Shown here: in pieces, positions 31,901 to 42,577 of the stretch | Numbering within the stretch: position 1 is the stretch's first letter | Layout of the letters: each line of letters begins with the position of its first letter | Assembly: GCA_026210745.1 (NCBI GenBank) | Contig: CP110630.1 | Location: forward strand, 5,766,001 to 5,830,000 | Direction: 5' to 3' | DNA from: Exobasidium rhododendri | Lineage: Eukaryota > Basidiomycota > Exobasidiomycetes > Exobasidiales > Exobasidiaceae | Length of the DNA stretch: 64,000 bases | Made by a program: the position numbers and the translations under genes | Notes under the pieces: model-generated | What the model saw: the letters and a program-made list of their open reading frames with translations, nothing else | Database searches by the model: none | What the model was told of the DNA's origin: nothing

Positions 31901-32325
31901 CAAGCCGATTAGCTAATCGTGGGTAGCTCACCGAGATACTCTCTGTCTTCGACCTTTGCACTGTCGATCAAGACGACCTCCAGACCGACTTTGAAGCAGG
32001 CAAGCAAGATGATAGCGAATTCTACCTCACTTTGCTGCTTGACCGCCAGTAATGCTCTCGGCCATTCGACGCCTCCTCTCCGTGCAGATGAGACCTGTCT
32101 TGCTACATCGAAGCCAGGGAATGACCACAGTGCAGAAGCTGCCTGGTCTACCTGACTTTTGAGCATCGACAGGCTCCATGACGACGAAGGATAGGACAGG
32201 ATAGGCAAAGTAGTTGCTGTCCTCGTCGATGGAAAGTGCTCAAACAGAAGAGTGTAAACATCGCTGTGCAACGTAGTGTAGGTGGTGAGCCACAGCTCAG
32301 CCAAATGGCAATTTTTCCCACTCAT
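28952..32325 (-). CDS. ANL (adenylate-forming)-like domain fused to a bHLH transcription factor
   Basis: Four exons 32325-31932, 31857-31584, 31500-31376 and 31302-28952 give one open frame of 1047 aa. Residues 1-540 follow the layout of the acyl-CoA synthetase/adenylation fold: DVYTLLFEHF, FAIILLACFKVGLEVVLID, SHASLVAGIV, WPDIVFSSALPMHVVSN, DGELVKVGEKAIINAGG and a final PRSSKGKVDVERL that matches the A10 motif. The A3 phosphate loop is missing (DDVESGREH stands in its place) and the A5 YGxTE motif reads YAPLH, so enzymatic activity is doubtful. A linker rich in Ser/Lys leads to a clear bHLH at about 613-725: basic region RRATHSQIERRRREKIND, a long basic loop, helix 2 KLEVLTHAIEYIYELQ. A Glu/Gln-rich acidic tail follows. 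Likely a nuclear regulator with a ligand-binding pseudoenzyme domain; the role is inferred. Confidence 0.82.
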
Positions 32326-33495
32326 GACTCACAGATCCATGCCGCCTAAATCCTGCTCAGAGGGGAAGAAGATGATGCAAAGGTAGCAGGAAAATGTCGA
32401 GTTCTACTCATTCAAGCAGAGCAAAAAGACGGGCTTTCATAGCATTCTGCGTTCGTTGCCTTCTTCTTTCATTAAGAACGAACGGCCGTCTGACTTCGAA
32501 AGTAAGAAGTCTCTGATCTATTTTTGAGTAGGCAGGAAAATGAAAGAAGTCATATTCCTATGGCCTTGTCCTCGTGCCCTGTCCGCTCAATGTCCCTTCT
32601 AACAGTGAAATTTAAGCAACGACAGGCAGCATCAACGCACTATGATTTTGGTCGAGGTCGTGTGAGAAGGAGAGGGAGTGAACGTGCACAAAAAAGTAGG
32701 CGGCACAGAAATTAGAGCGTTTTTCACCCTAAAAAGTAGAATATATTTCGTCTCCTCTTTCACAAATGTCGAATACAATTTGGTATTGATCGTTGCCTTC
32801 ATAAATAAATGCGAGACCATCGAATCTTTCTTTCTCTTGGGACATTATCTCTGGCCACCCTTTACATCAGTACAATACTATATGTATACAACGTTATCTA
32901 ACTGTTGGTATCAATTCCTCACGTCTTAGACGCGTGGCGAACCCTGACTTCTTTTCGATAATCCTCAAGCAGTGGTGACACACTACGGCTTGAATCTCCA
33001 CATAAAGAGAAAATAACACTCAGACCTCCTCTGCACAGGGGAGGGTTGGCAAGAGCCGGTAGTCCTGCTTCGGCCCTAGTAGGTGACCCGGACCCCTGTT
33101 CTCCCGACAGCAAGTCCGTGGATATTGAGTGCATGACGTTTCCCATGTTTCGCCTCTGAAAGGGTTGCTGGAGAAATCTCCTTCTCGCCGACGCTCGAAC
33201 TTTTTCACTACGCTTTAGTGCAAATAAGATGATTACTTCGGCGATTGTTTTATTTTCTTACATCCTCGATTCGAAATTATTTTTCTTCTAACATCTCCAA
33301 ATGTGGAGGTTGGTGAAGTAGGTGTGTCTGGCGACACAGGCGAGATCTGCTGTAAGCTGACGAGTCCTACTGCTAATGATGATTCGCATTTCGAGGGATG
33401 TGTCTACATATATAAATAAAGAGCCTTCTCTTGTTCAGCATCTTCTTTCCCGCACACCACTCTTCTAACAAGAACACCTTTCTAAAATAATCAAA
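32326..33495. other. Intergenic, divergent promoter (ANL-bHLH / alcohol dehydrogenase)
   Basis: About 1.17 kb between divergent starts, with no supported gene. A strong TATA box toward the dehydrogenase is listed separately. Confidence 0.5.
33409..33418 (+). promoter_or_regulatory. TATA box of the alcohol dehydrogenase gene
   Basis: TATATAAATA, about 80 bp before the ATG, followed by a pyrimidine-rich leader and an A-rich start context (ATCAAAATGG); the arrangement is typical of a strongly expressed fungal gene. Confidence 0.65.
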
Positions 33496-34892
33496 ATGGC
33501 CGGTAAATTCGAAGGTTGGGTCGCTCACGACAAGACTGCCGTTGAAGGCAAGCTTGTATGGGAAGAATACAAAGTAAAGGAATTCAAAGAGACAGACATC
33601 GAGATGGACATCATCTGCTGCGGTGAGTTTACAAACAGATTCTTCCTCGAAAGCGCAGGGGTCGAGGCGAGTGACGCAGGTGGTCTGGACTTGTTAAAAG
33701 CACGCTAGCACGACTCCGTCACAGCTCCCGATAACTTCCCCAGTCCTCCGCCATTATCGTTTTCTGTCGCTATGTCGTCCTGCGAAGAGCTAGACACTAA
33801 CAATGTACTTCTTTTTGCCAAAAAAACAGGCATCTGCGCTTCAGACATACATACCCTTCGTTCAGGTTGGGGTCCCAGCGACTACCCAACTGTCGTAGGT
33901 CACGAAATTGTTGGTAAGGTCACCAAAGTTGGAAAGGAAGTGACCAAATTCAAGATTGGCGACCGTGCAGGAGTTGGAGCACAATCAGATAGCTGTCTTA
34001 AGTGCAACCGATGCAATGCCGGTCGAGAACCCTACTGTGATACGATGGGAGGCACGTACCAAGGCAAGTTCCACGATGGATCCGGCACTGGAATGGGAGG
34101 ATATGCCAAGCGATGGAGAGGACCTGGACACTTTGCAGTGTCCATCCCCGACAATCTTGAATCTCACATCGCTGCTCCTTTGATGTGCGGTGGTATCACC
34201 ATCGCCAGCCCGCTGATGGACTACGGTTGCGGTGGTCCTCAAGGAAAGAGAGTCGGTGTGATCGGTATCGGTGGTATCGGTGCATTCGGGTGAGTTGTCT
34301 CGCTACTTACACATGCTCGATCATGGCGCTGATCATTCGTAATTCGACACAGTCTCGCATTCGCAAAAGCTCTCGGTGCTGAACAGATTGTAGCCATCTC
34401 CACTACCTCCTCGAAAAAGGAATTGGCCATGGAGCTAGGCGCGACTGATTTCATTGCGATGAAGGAGAACCCTGATGACCACAAGAAGTTCCGTCGAAGT
34501 CTAGACATCATCATCAACACAGCCAGCAACGCCGATCAGCCATTCGACAAGTACGTTTGGATGCTCCGACCGAGAGGACACTTGGTGAACATTGCTGTTC
34601 CAGAAGAGGCTGTCATGCCAATCCCCATTGGTGCGATCCTCTTCACTGGTGCAAACATCGGTGGAAGTGCTGTCGGTGGTATTCCTCAAATCGAAGAAAT
34701 GCTCAAATTGGCCGGCGACAAGAAGCCGAACTTCATGATCGAGAAGAGAAAGGTGAGCCAGCAGAAGAAGGTACTAGTGAGAAATGGGCGCTTAACTCTT
34801 TGTCCTCCCTTTAGATGTCCGATTGTAATGAAGCTGTAAAAGACATGGTTGCAGGAAAGCCACGATTCCGTTATGTTCTCATGAACGAGTAG
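33496..34892 (+). CDS. Zinc-dependent alcohol dehydrogenase, Adh6/cinnamyl type
   Basis: NADP-linked medium-chain alcohol dehydrogenase, cytosolic, 354 aa. Exons 33496-33622, 33830-34289, 34353-34752 and 34815-34892. Catalytic zinc ligands lie in GICASDIHTL and VVGHEIVG; the structural-zinc cysteines are in CLKCNRCNAGREPYC; the Rossmann loop is GVIGIGGIG, split from LAFAKALGA by the second intron. The first intron (207 nt) is the longest recognised in the window. The end VLMNE is close to the family terminus. Likely reduces medium-chain or aromatic aldehydes, as Adh6/Adh7 do; exact substrate unknown. Confidence 0.92.
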
Positions 34893-35165
34893 ACGTTTTG
34901 CACACGAGCCCCGCTATGTCCTCGTAGAGGAGCAGAGTATTGAGTGTATACACTACTTAAATGCAATAGAGATCTACAAATGCCGAGCGAGGAGGTCGAT
35001 AGTGGCGAAGGGCTTGAGGTTGGCAGTCAGAATTCTTGAAATAGCGCGTCCACGTGCAGCAGCTGAGCTTGTGCCTTGCGCAAGACTCAAAATGTATGTC
35101 GTTAAGCGGTGTCAATCACATCGCCACCTTCTCTGCCATACACTCCCACGTACTTTTCCTTCGCA

Positions 35166-36217
35166 ATGTCCTTTCCACAAGCTCCACCCTCTTACACGGC
35201 TCCCAAGTCTCACTCTGGTGGTTACCAGTCGATCTCGCAAGATGCAAACTCAGCCAGTGCCTCTCAACCACTTCTGCACGATGAACCTCGAGAAGAGGGG
35301 GACGTTGACCCGGACGATTTCAAATTTGGTGTGACTGTCGAACAGAGCTCGCCCGAGATCAGACAGATGTTCTTAAAGAAGGTATGTCTAGAGATAGAGC
35401 GCAAGTCCCTTTGGCGATACGATGTCGTGCTCACATGTCCTGTCTTTCTCTCTTGCGATGACAGGTCTACTCTGTCCTATTCATGCAACTGCTCGGTACT
35501 ACAGTCATTGCAGCCCTTTTCAGTACGCCGACTGTCTCCACTTGGGTGCAAGCAAACACTTGGAGTTACCTTGTGTGTTTAGGCGGCTCTTTGGTCACCA
35601 TGGGCTTCCTCTACTTCAAGCGCCACTCGCACCCTTTGAATCTTGTTCTTCTTTCATTGGTGAGCAACTATCGTGACGTGTGCCGCTGTGGCGTAGCACT
35701 GCTGACGCATATGTTTGCCCTCTGCTCCAGTTCACTGTCCTTGAATCGTTCTCCATGGGCCTCATCGTCTCCTACGTCGATCAGACGACTGTGTTGCAAG
35801 CGCTAGTGATTACTCTGTTCACTTTCCTCGGCTTGACCATCTTCACTTTCCAGTCCAAGGCCGACTTCTCCAAGATGGGCCCATGGCTGTTTGGAGGTCT
35901 CCTCTTCATTGTCGGTGCTGGATTCGTGCAGATCTTCCTACCTTTCAGTCACGCCATCGACATGGCTATGGCTGCAGGTGGCTGCGTCATCTTCAGTGGC
36001 TACATTGTCTACGACACACACATGATCCTCAAGAGACTCAGTCCAGAGGAGTGGGTCTTGGCTGTCTTGTCGCTTTAGTGAGTCACATCCAGAGTCGAAG
36101 AAGTATGACACTCTACTCATCTTGACTGCTCTTCCTCCTCTTCGCTGCAGTCTCGACATCATCAACCTCTTCATCAGCGTTCTGCGAATCCTCAACGGTA
36201 CTTCGGATCGCGACTAG
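35166..36217 (+). CDS. BXI1: Bax inhibitor-1 / LFG family membrane protein
   Basis: Seven-span ER or vacuolar membrane protein of the TMBIM family, involved in calcium leak, unfolded-protein response and cell-death control. Exons 35166-35381, 35465-35659, 35731-36077 and 36151-36217, 274 aa. Cytosolic N-terminus rich in Pro/Ser/Gln, then EIRQMFLKKVYSVLFMQL (classic family entry), FTVLESFSMGLIVSY, FTFLGLTIFTFQSKADF, GGCVIFSGYIVYDTHMIL and C-terminal LDIINLFISVLRILNG. The last three introns fall between membrane segments. Start at 35166 gives MSFPQAPPSY. Confidence 0.92.
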
Positions 36218-36404
36218 CTTCTCTTCACAAAAGACACTTCGACTCAACTTTGCACTCCCTCGCTTCGCTTTGTACCATACTACTTTCCAGCTGCCGGTGA
36301 CGTTCCTTTCATCGATGACTTACTAATGAAGATTGATATATGCAATACAGTGAGAAATATATTAGGCGATGGATTATACACAGCTAGAGAGGGCAGAAGG
36401 GAGG

Positions 36405-37118
36405 CTACAGATTCTTGATGGCAGAGGTCAGATCTGACATGTCCTTCAGGTAAGCGTCGTTCTCCTCTCTCACCACCGCTTTGTCCTCTTCAATGTCATC
36501 GGTCCATCTCTCAATGTACACAGTCTTCATTCCCACCGCTCTAGCTCCTCGCAAGTCGTAGGCATGAGCCGCTACCAGCACACACTCCTCTGGCTTCAGC
36601 TTGAGTAGCTCCAGTGCCTTCAGATAAGCTTCCGGTGCTGGCTTGTAGTAGCCGAGCAGTTGACTTGAGAACAACATATCCCAGCTCAGACCAGCAGAAC
36701 GGGTCAGATCTAGCTGTAGACGAGTCGTTCCATTCGCATGCACGAACAGTTCACATTGTATTTCCTTTCGCAGCTCTTGCAGTGCTGCTGGAACTTCTGG
36801 CCAAGCCTTCATCGAGTGCCATTGTCGGACAAGCTTTTGTCTTGTTTCTAGGGAAAATTTACTGCTTTCGTCTGGATACCTCTGCAAGGTGATCTCTAGT
36901 GCTTTACGGAACGTTTCCAACACTTCTTCGACTGGTAGGTTGTTTGTGAATCTTGCCCGCACTTCGACAAAGTACTGCTGTCTCCATTGAAGCGCAATCT
37001 CGCTTCGTTTCTCGGTGGAGACGTCTGAGGGAAAGATTGCTACCAGCCCAGAGTGCCAGTCTAGGCAAGTGCCCATGTAGTCGAAAAGGATGGCCTTTGG
37101 CTGCATGGTGAATGCCAC
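36405..37118 (-). CDS. HAD-superfamily 2-haloacid dehalogenase-like hydrolase
   Basis: 237 aa, single exon. Motif I FDYMGTCLDW carries the nucleophile Asp; motif II region is FVHANGTT; motif III lysine is in YYKPAPE; motif IV block VAAHAYDLRGARAVGMKTVYI matches the type II haloacid dehalogenases. Such proteins in fungi can act on haloacids or on sugar and nucleotide phosphates, so the substrate is open. Tail-to-tail with the Bax-inhibitor gene (187 bp) and divergent from a Zn2Cys6 regulator with 408 bp between start codons, which makes co-regulation plausible. Confidence 0.88.
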   Translation of the reverse strand: MAFTMQPKAILFDYMGTCLDWHSGLVAIFPSDVSTEKRSEIALQWRQQYFVEVRARFTNNLPVEEVLETFRKALEITLQRYPDESSKFSLETRQKLVRQWHSMKAWPEVPAALQELRKEIQCELFVHANGTTRLQLDLTRSAGLSWDMLFSSQLLGYYKPAPEAYLKALELLKLKPEECVLVAAHAYDLRGARAVGMKTVYIERWTDDIEEDKAVVREENDAYLKDMSDLTSAIKNL

Positions 37119-37526
37119 GCTAGAGAAGAAGAGACACTTTTGTGGGGAAGGGAGTGGAATACGCTGTCACACTCGAAAAAAAGGACGGGGAATATGCAGG
37201 AAAGCTGGATCAACTAGATCGTGCAGGCAAGCTGTACTTTATAGACAAGGCCCAAAGTACAGGCAGTAAAGTATGCATATATATATACATGTCAAGCCCT
37301 CCCAATAGAGTCAAAGGAAGCCTCTAAGTCCGCTGCTTAGAGGCGCCCCTCTCGTCCGAAATTCAAAAAATACCCCCCACCCCCAAACAAAGTGTGGAAG
37401 TAGTCTAAATTATTTTACTCTTTCTGTACGTGGGCAAGATCTCCTGCGCGACTGGAGAGGCGTCACAAGGTTGGCGTACAACCTGAATGCCGCAGACCAG
37501 TATACGACCGGCTGCGGGCCTCTGCG
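37119..37526. other. Divergent promoter, HAD hydrolase / Zn2Cys6 regulator
   Basis: 408 bp between two divergent starts. A poly-C/A patch lies near 37372-37390 and an ATATATATAC run near 37277. No small gene seen. Confidence 0.55.
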
Positions 37527-40071
37527 ATGGATCAATCCGCCAAACCGGCTACAGATGATAAACGCAAAAGAGTAAAGGTGGCTTGCAATGTAAGTATTGA
37601 GGTAGGGGTTGATGATCTGGTCTACCCTGACGACATACTTACTTCATCTTACTTGACAGAATTGCCGTCGAAAAAGAAGTCGTTGCGGCGGTCCTTCCAA
37701 TGACGGAGGATCATGCAGAAATTGCGAAGAGTGCTCTCAGGCCTGTACGTTTACTGTTCGAAAGGAGGGTAGAGCGTCGAGAGCGAAATTGGAGGCGCTG
37801 GAAGGCAAGGTGAATGAGTACAAGAAGCTCTTAGCGGAGGCGGTCCTAGGGCTGGAGCAAAGTGGAGAGAGCAGCCAAAGAGGACAAGGAGACAAAAGAG
37901 ATGAAGAAGATGTGCTCTCGGGACAAGAGGACAAGGTCAATGTTGCCCATATGATCAGGCAGGAAGTTCTAGGTGAGAGACTCGTATGCTACCTTGGCGA
38001 TTCGAGTCCATTCCACATGGTTCCCGTCCTCGAGAGGGAAATGGGGGAGACCTCTTCTGCAGCTGCCACTACCGCTGCCACTCCAAGGAGGGCAAGACCA
38101 CCAACGATAGCATCATCGTCAACAGCCACGATACCGCCCTTACAGGAAAAGAGAGCTGGACTGGATGCTCGATCAGCTCTCCGCTCGGCCCACCCAAGCT
38201 TGTTGAGGTTCTCTGCCACGTACAGCTCAGCAATCGCTATTCAAGGCTTCATTGACAATGCATGGCCGAATCGCGAAATGGAAGCTCATCTCGTCAATGT
38301 CTATTTTGCTCAGCCTCATTTGATGCACCCCCTTCTCTGCAAAAGTACATTTTCTAAGAGTCTGCGCGACAGTGATCTCAAGAGAAGGAATCCACAATGG
38401 GCCGCCCTTGCTTTTGGAGTCTTTGCTGTAGCCTCTCGCTATGTGAATAGTGACTATTTAGGAGAGGAAGAGAAGTACTCTTGCGAGACAATAGGTACGA
38501 ACTTTTACAACGCTTGCCGAAGTCTAAGCCACAGCACAGAAGGCTCTGGCTTTTCCATTGAACACACACAAGCCAAGCTTCTTATGGTGATTTGTGAGTC
38601 TATTTTTGATGTTCACACGGGCATATTTGATGCTGATTGCTCCTTCTTCGCCTTTTCCGTTTGTTCCTCCTTCAGATCTCATGGGGACTCATCTCGCAAA
38701 CACGATCGCCTGGACGAGCTTGGGCACAGTACAACGTATGCTACAGTCGGTAGGCGCTCACAGAAAGTATACTGGCTCCCGATTACAATGGACATCTGAA
38801 GAGGCCCAAGCATGGACCCGAGCTTGGTGGGTGACGTACACGATCGATCGCGATCAGGCAAGTATATACGGTCGACCACTCGCTATTCGTGATGACGACT
38901 TTGATGTGCCTCCTCCTACTTCAAGTAAAGATAAAGCAGAGGGTCCGGGTTCTGCGTTCCTCTCGGGACTCGTACTTGAGAAGATCACCGGTCAAGTCTT
39001 GATCGCCTTTTACGGTCCACACACTCGTAATCGACAGGATCTACACGAAGCAGCGGGAGATACCATCTTCAGACGTTTCAACGACATGCTCAACGACTGG
39101 CACAAGACTGCCTGTCCGCCTCTCGACTACCAACAAGCGGACAATACAGCCCTTCTTCAGAGCTCTGTGATGAATACCAAGTTCTACGCATGTCAATTGC
39201 TCATCCATCGATCGTCCATCTTGAGTAACAACAAAGAGGAGCAGAGCAACAAGAGTGTCATCGATTCCACAGGCATCGTTCTGAACGCTGCGCAGGGTAT
39301 TGCTTCCATAATGTACAATCTACTGGAGCGCGAAGTATTGCGTGAGTGCAGTGGCTGCTTCGATGTTTTCAAACATACGCCTCACTGATGCTTAAACACT
39401 CCTGCTTCTGGCTTTGCGTGCGAGCAGTAGCTGCTGGATCCTTTGCTTGCTGCAGAACCGTCGAGGCGATTTGCATGCTTCTAATTTTGTTTGTTCGCGC
39501 AAAGAAGAAGCGGGACTCTGCCAACGTGTCTACAAACAATAGCATCATCAAATGCATGCAAGTGTTGCGTGTTTTGGCCCAGAGGTGAGTCCCATTTGAT
39601 GAATATTACGGAGTTGTGTCGAGGGCACTTCGAAGGGCGTGTGTCTCTGACAGATTTCTGCTTCACAGATGGATCTTCGCAGCCAATGTCCTCAGAATGC
39701 TCGAGTACCTCTGCCTAGAGATCGAAATCTTTCCCAAAACTGCGACTTCGCACGAAGGGACAAACGATAGCAGTAACAATTCCGACAGCAACGGCGCTAA
39801 AACCCTGCAGCGATTCCCCAGTAGCAGTATCAGAGACGAGTCCGTCTCAACACCGTCAAATCAGTATGACCTGATCAGCAGTATGGAGTCGCATTTCAGT
39901 ACGTCGATTGAAAATACGGCGAACGGTGACTTGACATCTTTATTCGACTTTCTATGCCCCGGCTTGGATTCATTCTTGATGCCCACTTTCGCCTTTCCCG
40001 TGCTCGACCAGCCGAGTCAGTCGAACATGCAAGCGCCCATCAACAACTACTTTTACCCTCAGGGATTCTGA
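37527..40071 (+). CDS. Zn2Cys6 fungal-specific transcription factor
   Basis: Nuclear binuclear-cluster regulator, 740 aa. Exons 37527-37589, 37660-38593, 38676-39341, 39428-39584 and 39669-40071. The first intron falls inside the zinc cluster, between ACN and NCRRKRSRC; the pattern is CX2CX6CX9CX2CX6C, with one extra Cys in the last spacer. A coiled-coil linker (LEALEGKVNEYKKLLAEAV) follows. The fungal middle-homology region includes HLVNVYFAQPHLMHPLL, FGVFAVASRYV, NTIAWTSLGTVQRMLQSVG and RAWWVTYTIDRDQASIYGRPLAI. The C-terminus has Ser/Asn-rich low-complexity and a hydrophobic Pro/Phe tail that may be the activation domain. Targets are unknown; the divergent HAD gene is the first candidate. 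Confidence 0.9.
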
Positions 40072-40104
40072 TGCTGTGCACGTTGTTGGACCGGTGGAGA
40101 TAAT

Positions 40105-41186
40105 TTACATTTTTGTCCACTTTCCAGATCTATAGGTGGAAGTGGTGCTGCGTAAGACTTCGTTCAGGGCTGCCTCTTGATCTGTGCTACCTCTGCTGAT
40201 TGTCTTTTCATTCGAATGGCGAGCTTCATTGTCGTCGCCGGAGGTCTTGTCGAAGTGGTAATGATTGATCACATCAAGCACGGCTACATTGCTGTCTCCG
40301 AAGGCTTGAGGAAGATTGAAAGCGAGCAACGTGACGATGCAGATCAGCTCTAGCATGGCCGAGAAGACGTAGAAGCCCCATCGTTTGCCGTACCAGTGGG
40401 ACAAAGGGATGGGTAGGTAGCTGTTCGCGCAACGAAGGCACTGCTCCAGGCCGACTAGAACTGAGATGAACATGATAAGGGCTATTCTCCACTGTATCCG
40501 AATCGCAATAGATCGGGGTGATGGCTTGACGAGCAGGTAGACGAGTGGTGCAAGGAGAAAAGGAAGGCAAGCATATATGGCAATGTACGTGGACGAAATC
40601 TTGATGACGATGAGATCGCGAGCCTTGATCGTTTTGTTAGTCGTTCTGGCATAGGCGTAAAAGGGGAGGGGGGGTGAGATTGGTCAAAGATTCGTTAGTT
40701 TGTGTGCCAGTCTTTTGCTTTTCTTTTGAATGCATCGCTCTCTCACAGTATATTCTGAATGGCCGGCACGATGGTCATGATCAGCAGAGGGATGATGAAG
40801 AATTGAACAGTGGTCGTTCCTTTGATAAAGAGACGAGACTTCTGCAATTCTGGTCGAAGACTCTTTGTGACACGGATCAGGAGCTGCATGTTAAGTGAGA
40901 TGAGCAAGATGAGACCTGCCGCTTGGAAGACCGTCGAAGCAATGGCGAGATTTGCATCGTGTGGGTGAATAGACCAAGCAGATCGTAGACTGTACGTGAC
41001 CACTCTAGACATACACAGACCAATCAACAAGCCGCCTATTCTGAATTTCTTGTGTGACTGAAGAAGCCGATACATCATACCGAGAGCGCATGGAAAGTAG
41101 ATGCATATGAGGACAATAGAAACAGGTAGATCCGGGATGGTCTTGGGGAGTAGCGTGGTCGACGTCGTCTGCGCTTGCGACGACAT
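40105..41186 (-). CDS. Multipass membrane protein, unknown function (about seven spans)
   Basis: 326 aa from exons 41186-40747 and 40645-40105. Seven hydrophobic segments alternate with short loops: PVSIVLICIYFPCALGMMY, FRIGGLLIGLCM, STVFQAAGLILLISLNMQLL, VQFFIIPLLIMTIVPA, STYIAIYACLPFLLAPLVYLL, WRIALIMFISVLVGL and YVFSAMLELICIVTLLAFNL. The first loop contains SRVVTYSLRSAWSIHP. A hydrophilic Ser/Thr-rich C-terminal tail of about 70 residues is predicted to be cytosolic. The layout resembles seven-span RTA1-like or receptor-like fungal proteins, but I do not recognise a diagnostic motif. The stop lies only 33 bp from the stop of the regulator on the opposite strand, so the 3' ends overlap. Confidence 0.75.
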
Positions 41187-41781
41187 TGGGTATAGTCTAT
41201 ACAGGAATGGTGTGGGGATGGAGTAAGGAGACAGAGGGGGGGATGAAGGAGGAAAGTGGAAGAGAGAGGCGATGACAGAGGGACGAGAGGCGGATTATGG
41301 ATCAATGCAAAAATATGAATGGAAAAGAAGGTTTTACAAATAGTCCAACACTACTGAACGCCCGGGGAGCATTTCTTGGCAACGAGTTCAAAGAATAGAA
41401 TGTAAAGATTGAGGGGTAAACAGGAAAGCAAGATCCGGCCATGTGGCAGATGCGCTGAAGTGGCACATGGACAGGGTAACGCGTGGCGTGGGCATGCTTA
41501 TATAGGTAAGTCTATCGCTGAGGCGATCACGCAGTGTTTCCTCGGCCGCATTGCGAAAGGCCGTCAGAGTCATGGAGCGCTACTTTCAGACACATCAGGC
41601 TACAGTCGACAATCGAAGTGATGCATGATATGAAAGGAAGATGCATGAATTGTAAAAGGAAGTTATCTAGGGACAAAAGTGAACATTATCTTGGTGTGCT
41701 GTGGCAGCCCTCTCCTAAGAGGAAAAAAAAAAGCAGTAATGGATTTTCAAACGAGAAGAGATGTAGGCTATCGGGTCTGCT
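41187..41781. other. Intergenic
   Basis: 595 bp between the membrane-protein start and the end of the small protein gene. An A-rich run near 41724-41733; no gene seen. Confidence 0.5.
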
Positions 41782-42145
41782 TTACTTTCCGGCATGACTG
41801 ATCGAGTTGATACCGTTGTTCAACTCTTGCTTTCCAGTCTCGACAGTGTTGGCATGGTTTTGAGGAGCATGACCGCTATTCTCCAAGTTTTGTGCCCGTT
41901 TGGTGTCTGTGCCAGTGGTCTTTCCATCGCTTGCAATTCCATCACCAAAGCTGTCAAGTGTGTTGTTGATCGTTCCCCTGATTGTCTCACCAGCACCATG
42001 ACCAGCGCTGAAGATTCTGTTGGTAAGAAAAAAAGGATGATGTTAGTATCACGTAGCTTTGTTGCCACAACGATGTACATGCTACTCACCCCTTAATTAC
42101 GTCGCCGACTCCCTGGCCACTCTTGCTTGTGTTTTGTTCAGTCAT
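41782..42145 (-). CDS. Small hydrophilic protein, unknown function
   Basis: Exons 42145-42090 and 42016-41782 (73-nt intron) give 96 aa starting MTEQNTSKSGQGVGDVIKG. After the junction it reads IFSAGHGAGETIRGTINNTL, then DSFGDGIASDGKTTG, with a polar Asn/Gln/His-rich end. The GxGETIRGTINN segment, repeated Gly spacing and amphipathic character recall small fungal stress or CsbD-like proteins, but this is only a resemblance. No signal peptide or membrane segment. The correct frame is preserved only with this intron; the unspliced frame terminates early. Confidence 0.68.
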
Positions 42146-42577
42146 GTTGCTTTGTTTGTAGATCAAGTATGTGTGAGAGATGAGAAAAGACGAGTGGTAT
42201 TGTGGTGTGGTAGATCGCAAGGAAGGTACGTTAATTCGCAGAACAGATAATAACCCTTGAAATTGACTTCACAGATCCGGCCTCGAGCTTTCTTTCACCT
42301 CTTGACGGGGGCCGCTACGGAACTGTGGAGGCGTGGAGGATCGACGCGTGCCCGGCGGTTGAATGACGTCACGGCGATCTCGCAGCATATACTGTAGTGA
42401 CTCGAGACCACCCACCAACGACGATCAGGCCGACGGTATTAATTGTCAAGGAGGCTTGCTGTTTAATTTGGTATGTGCTATAATATAAGATGACATGGCA
42501 GCCAGCGAGATATAAAGGTAATGTATATAGATTCTGTACAGAGAGCCGGGAAAAGGGATGCGCTATGGGTGCTTGAT
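42146..42577. other. Intergenic, small-protein promoter / TRK 3' flank
   Basis: 432 bp; AT-rich near 42440-42530. No gene seen. Confidence 0.5.

Noticed and set aside
32919-33208. Overlapping short minus-strand frames between the ANL-bHLH and dehydrogenase genes
   Set aside because: No family pattern, no start context, and no consistent exon joins.
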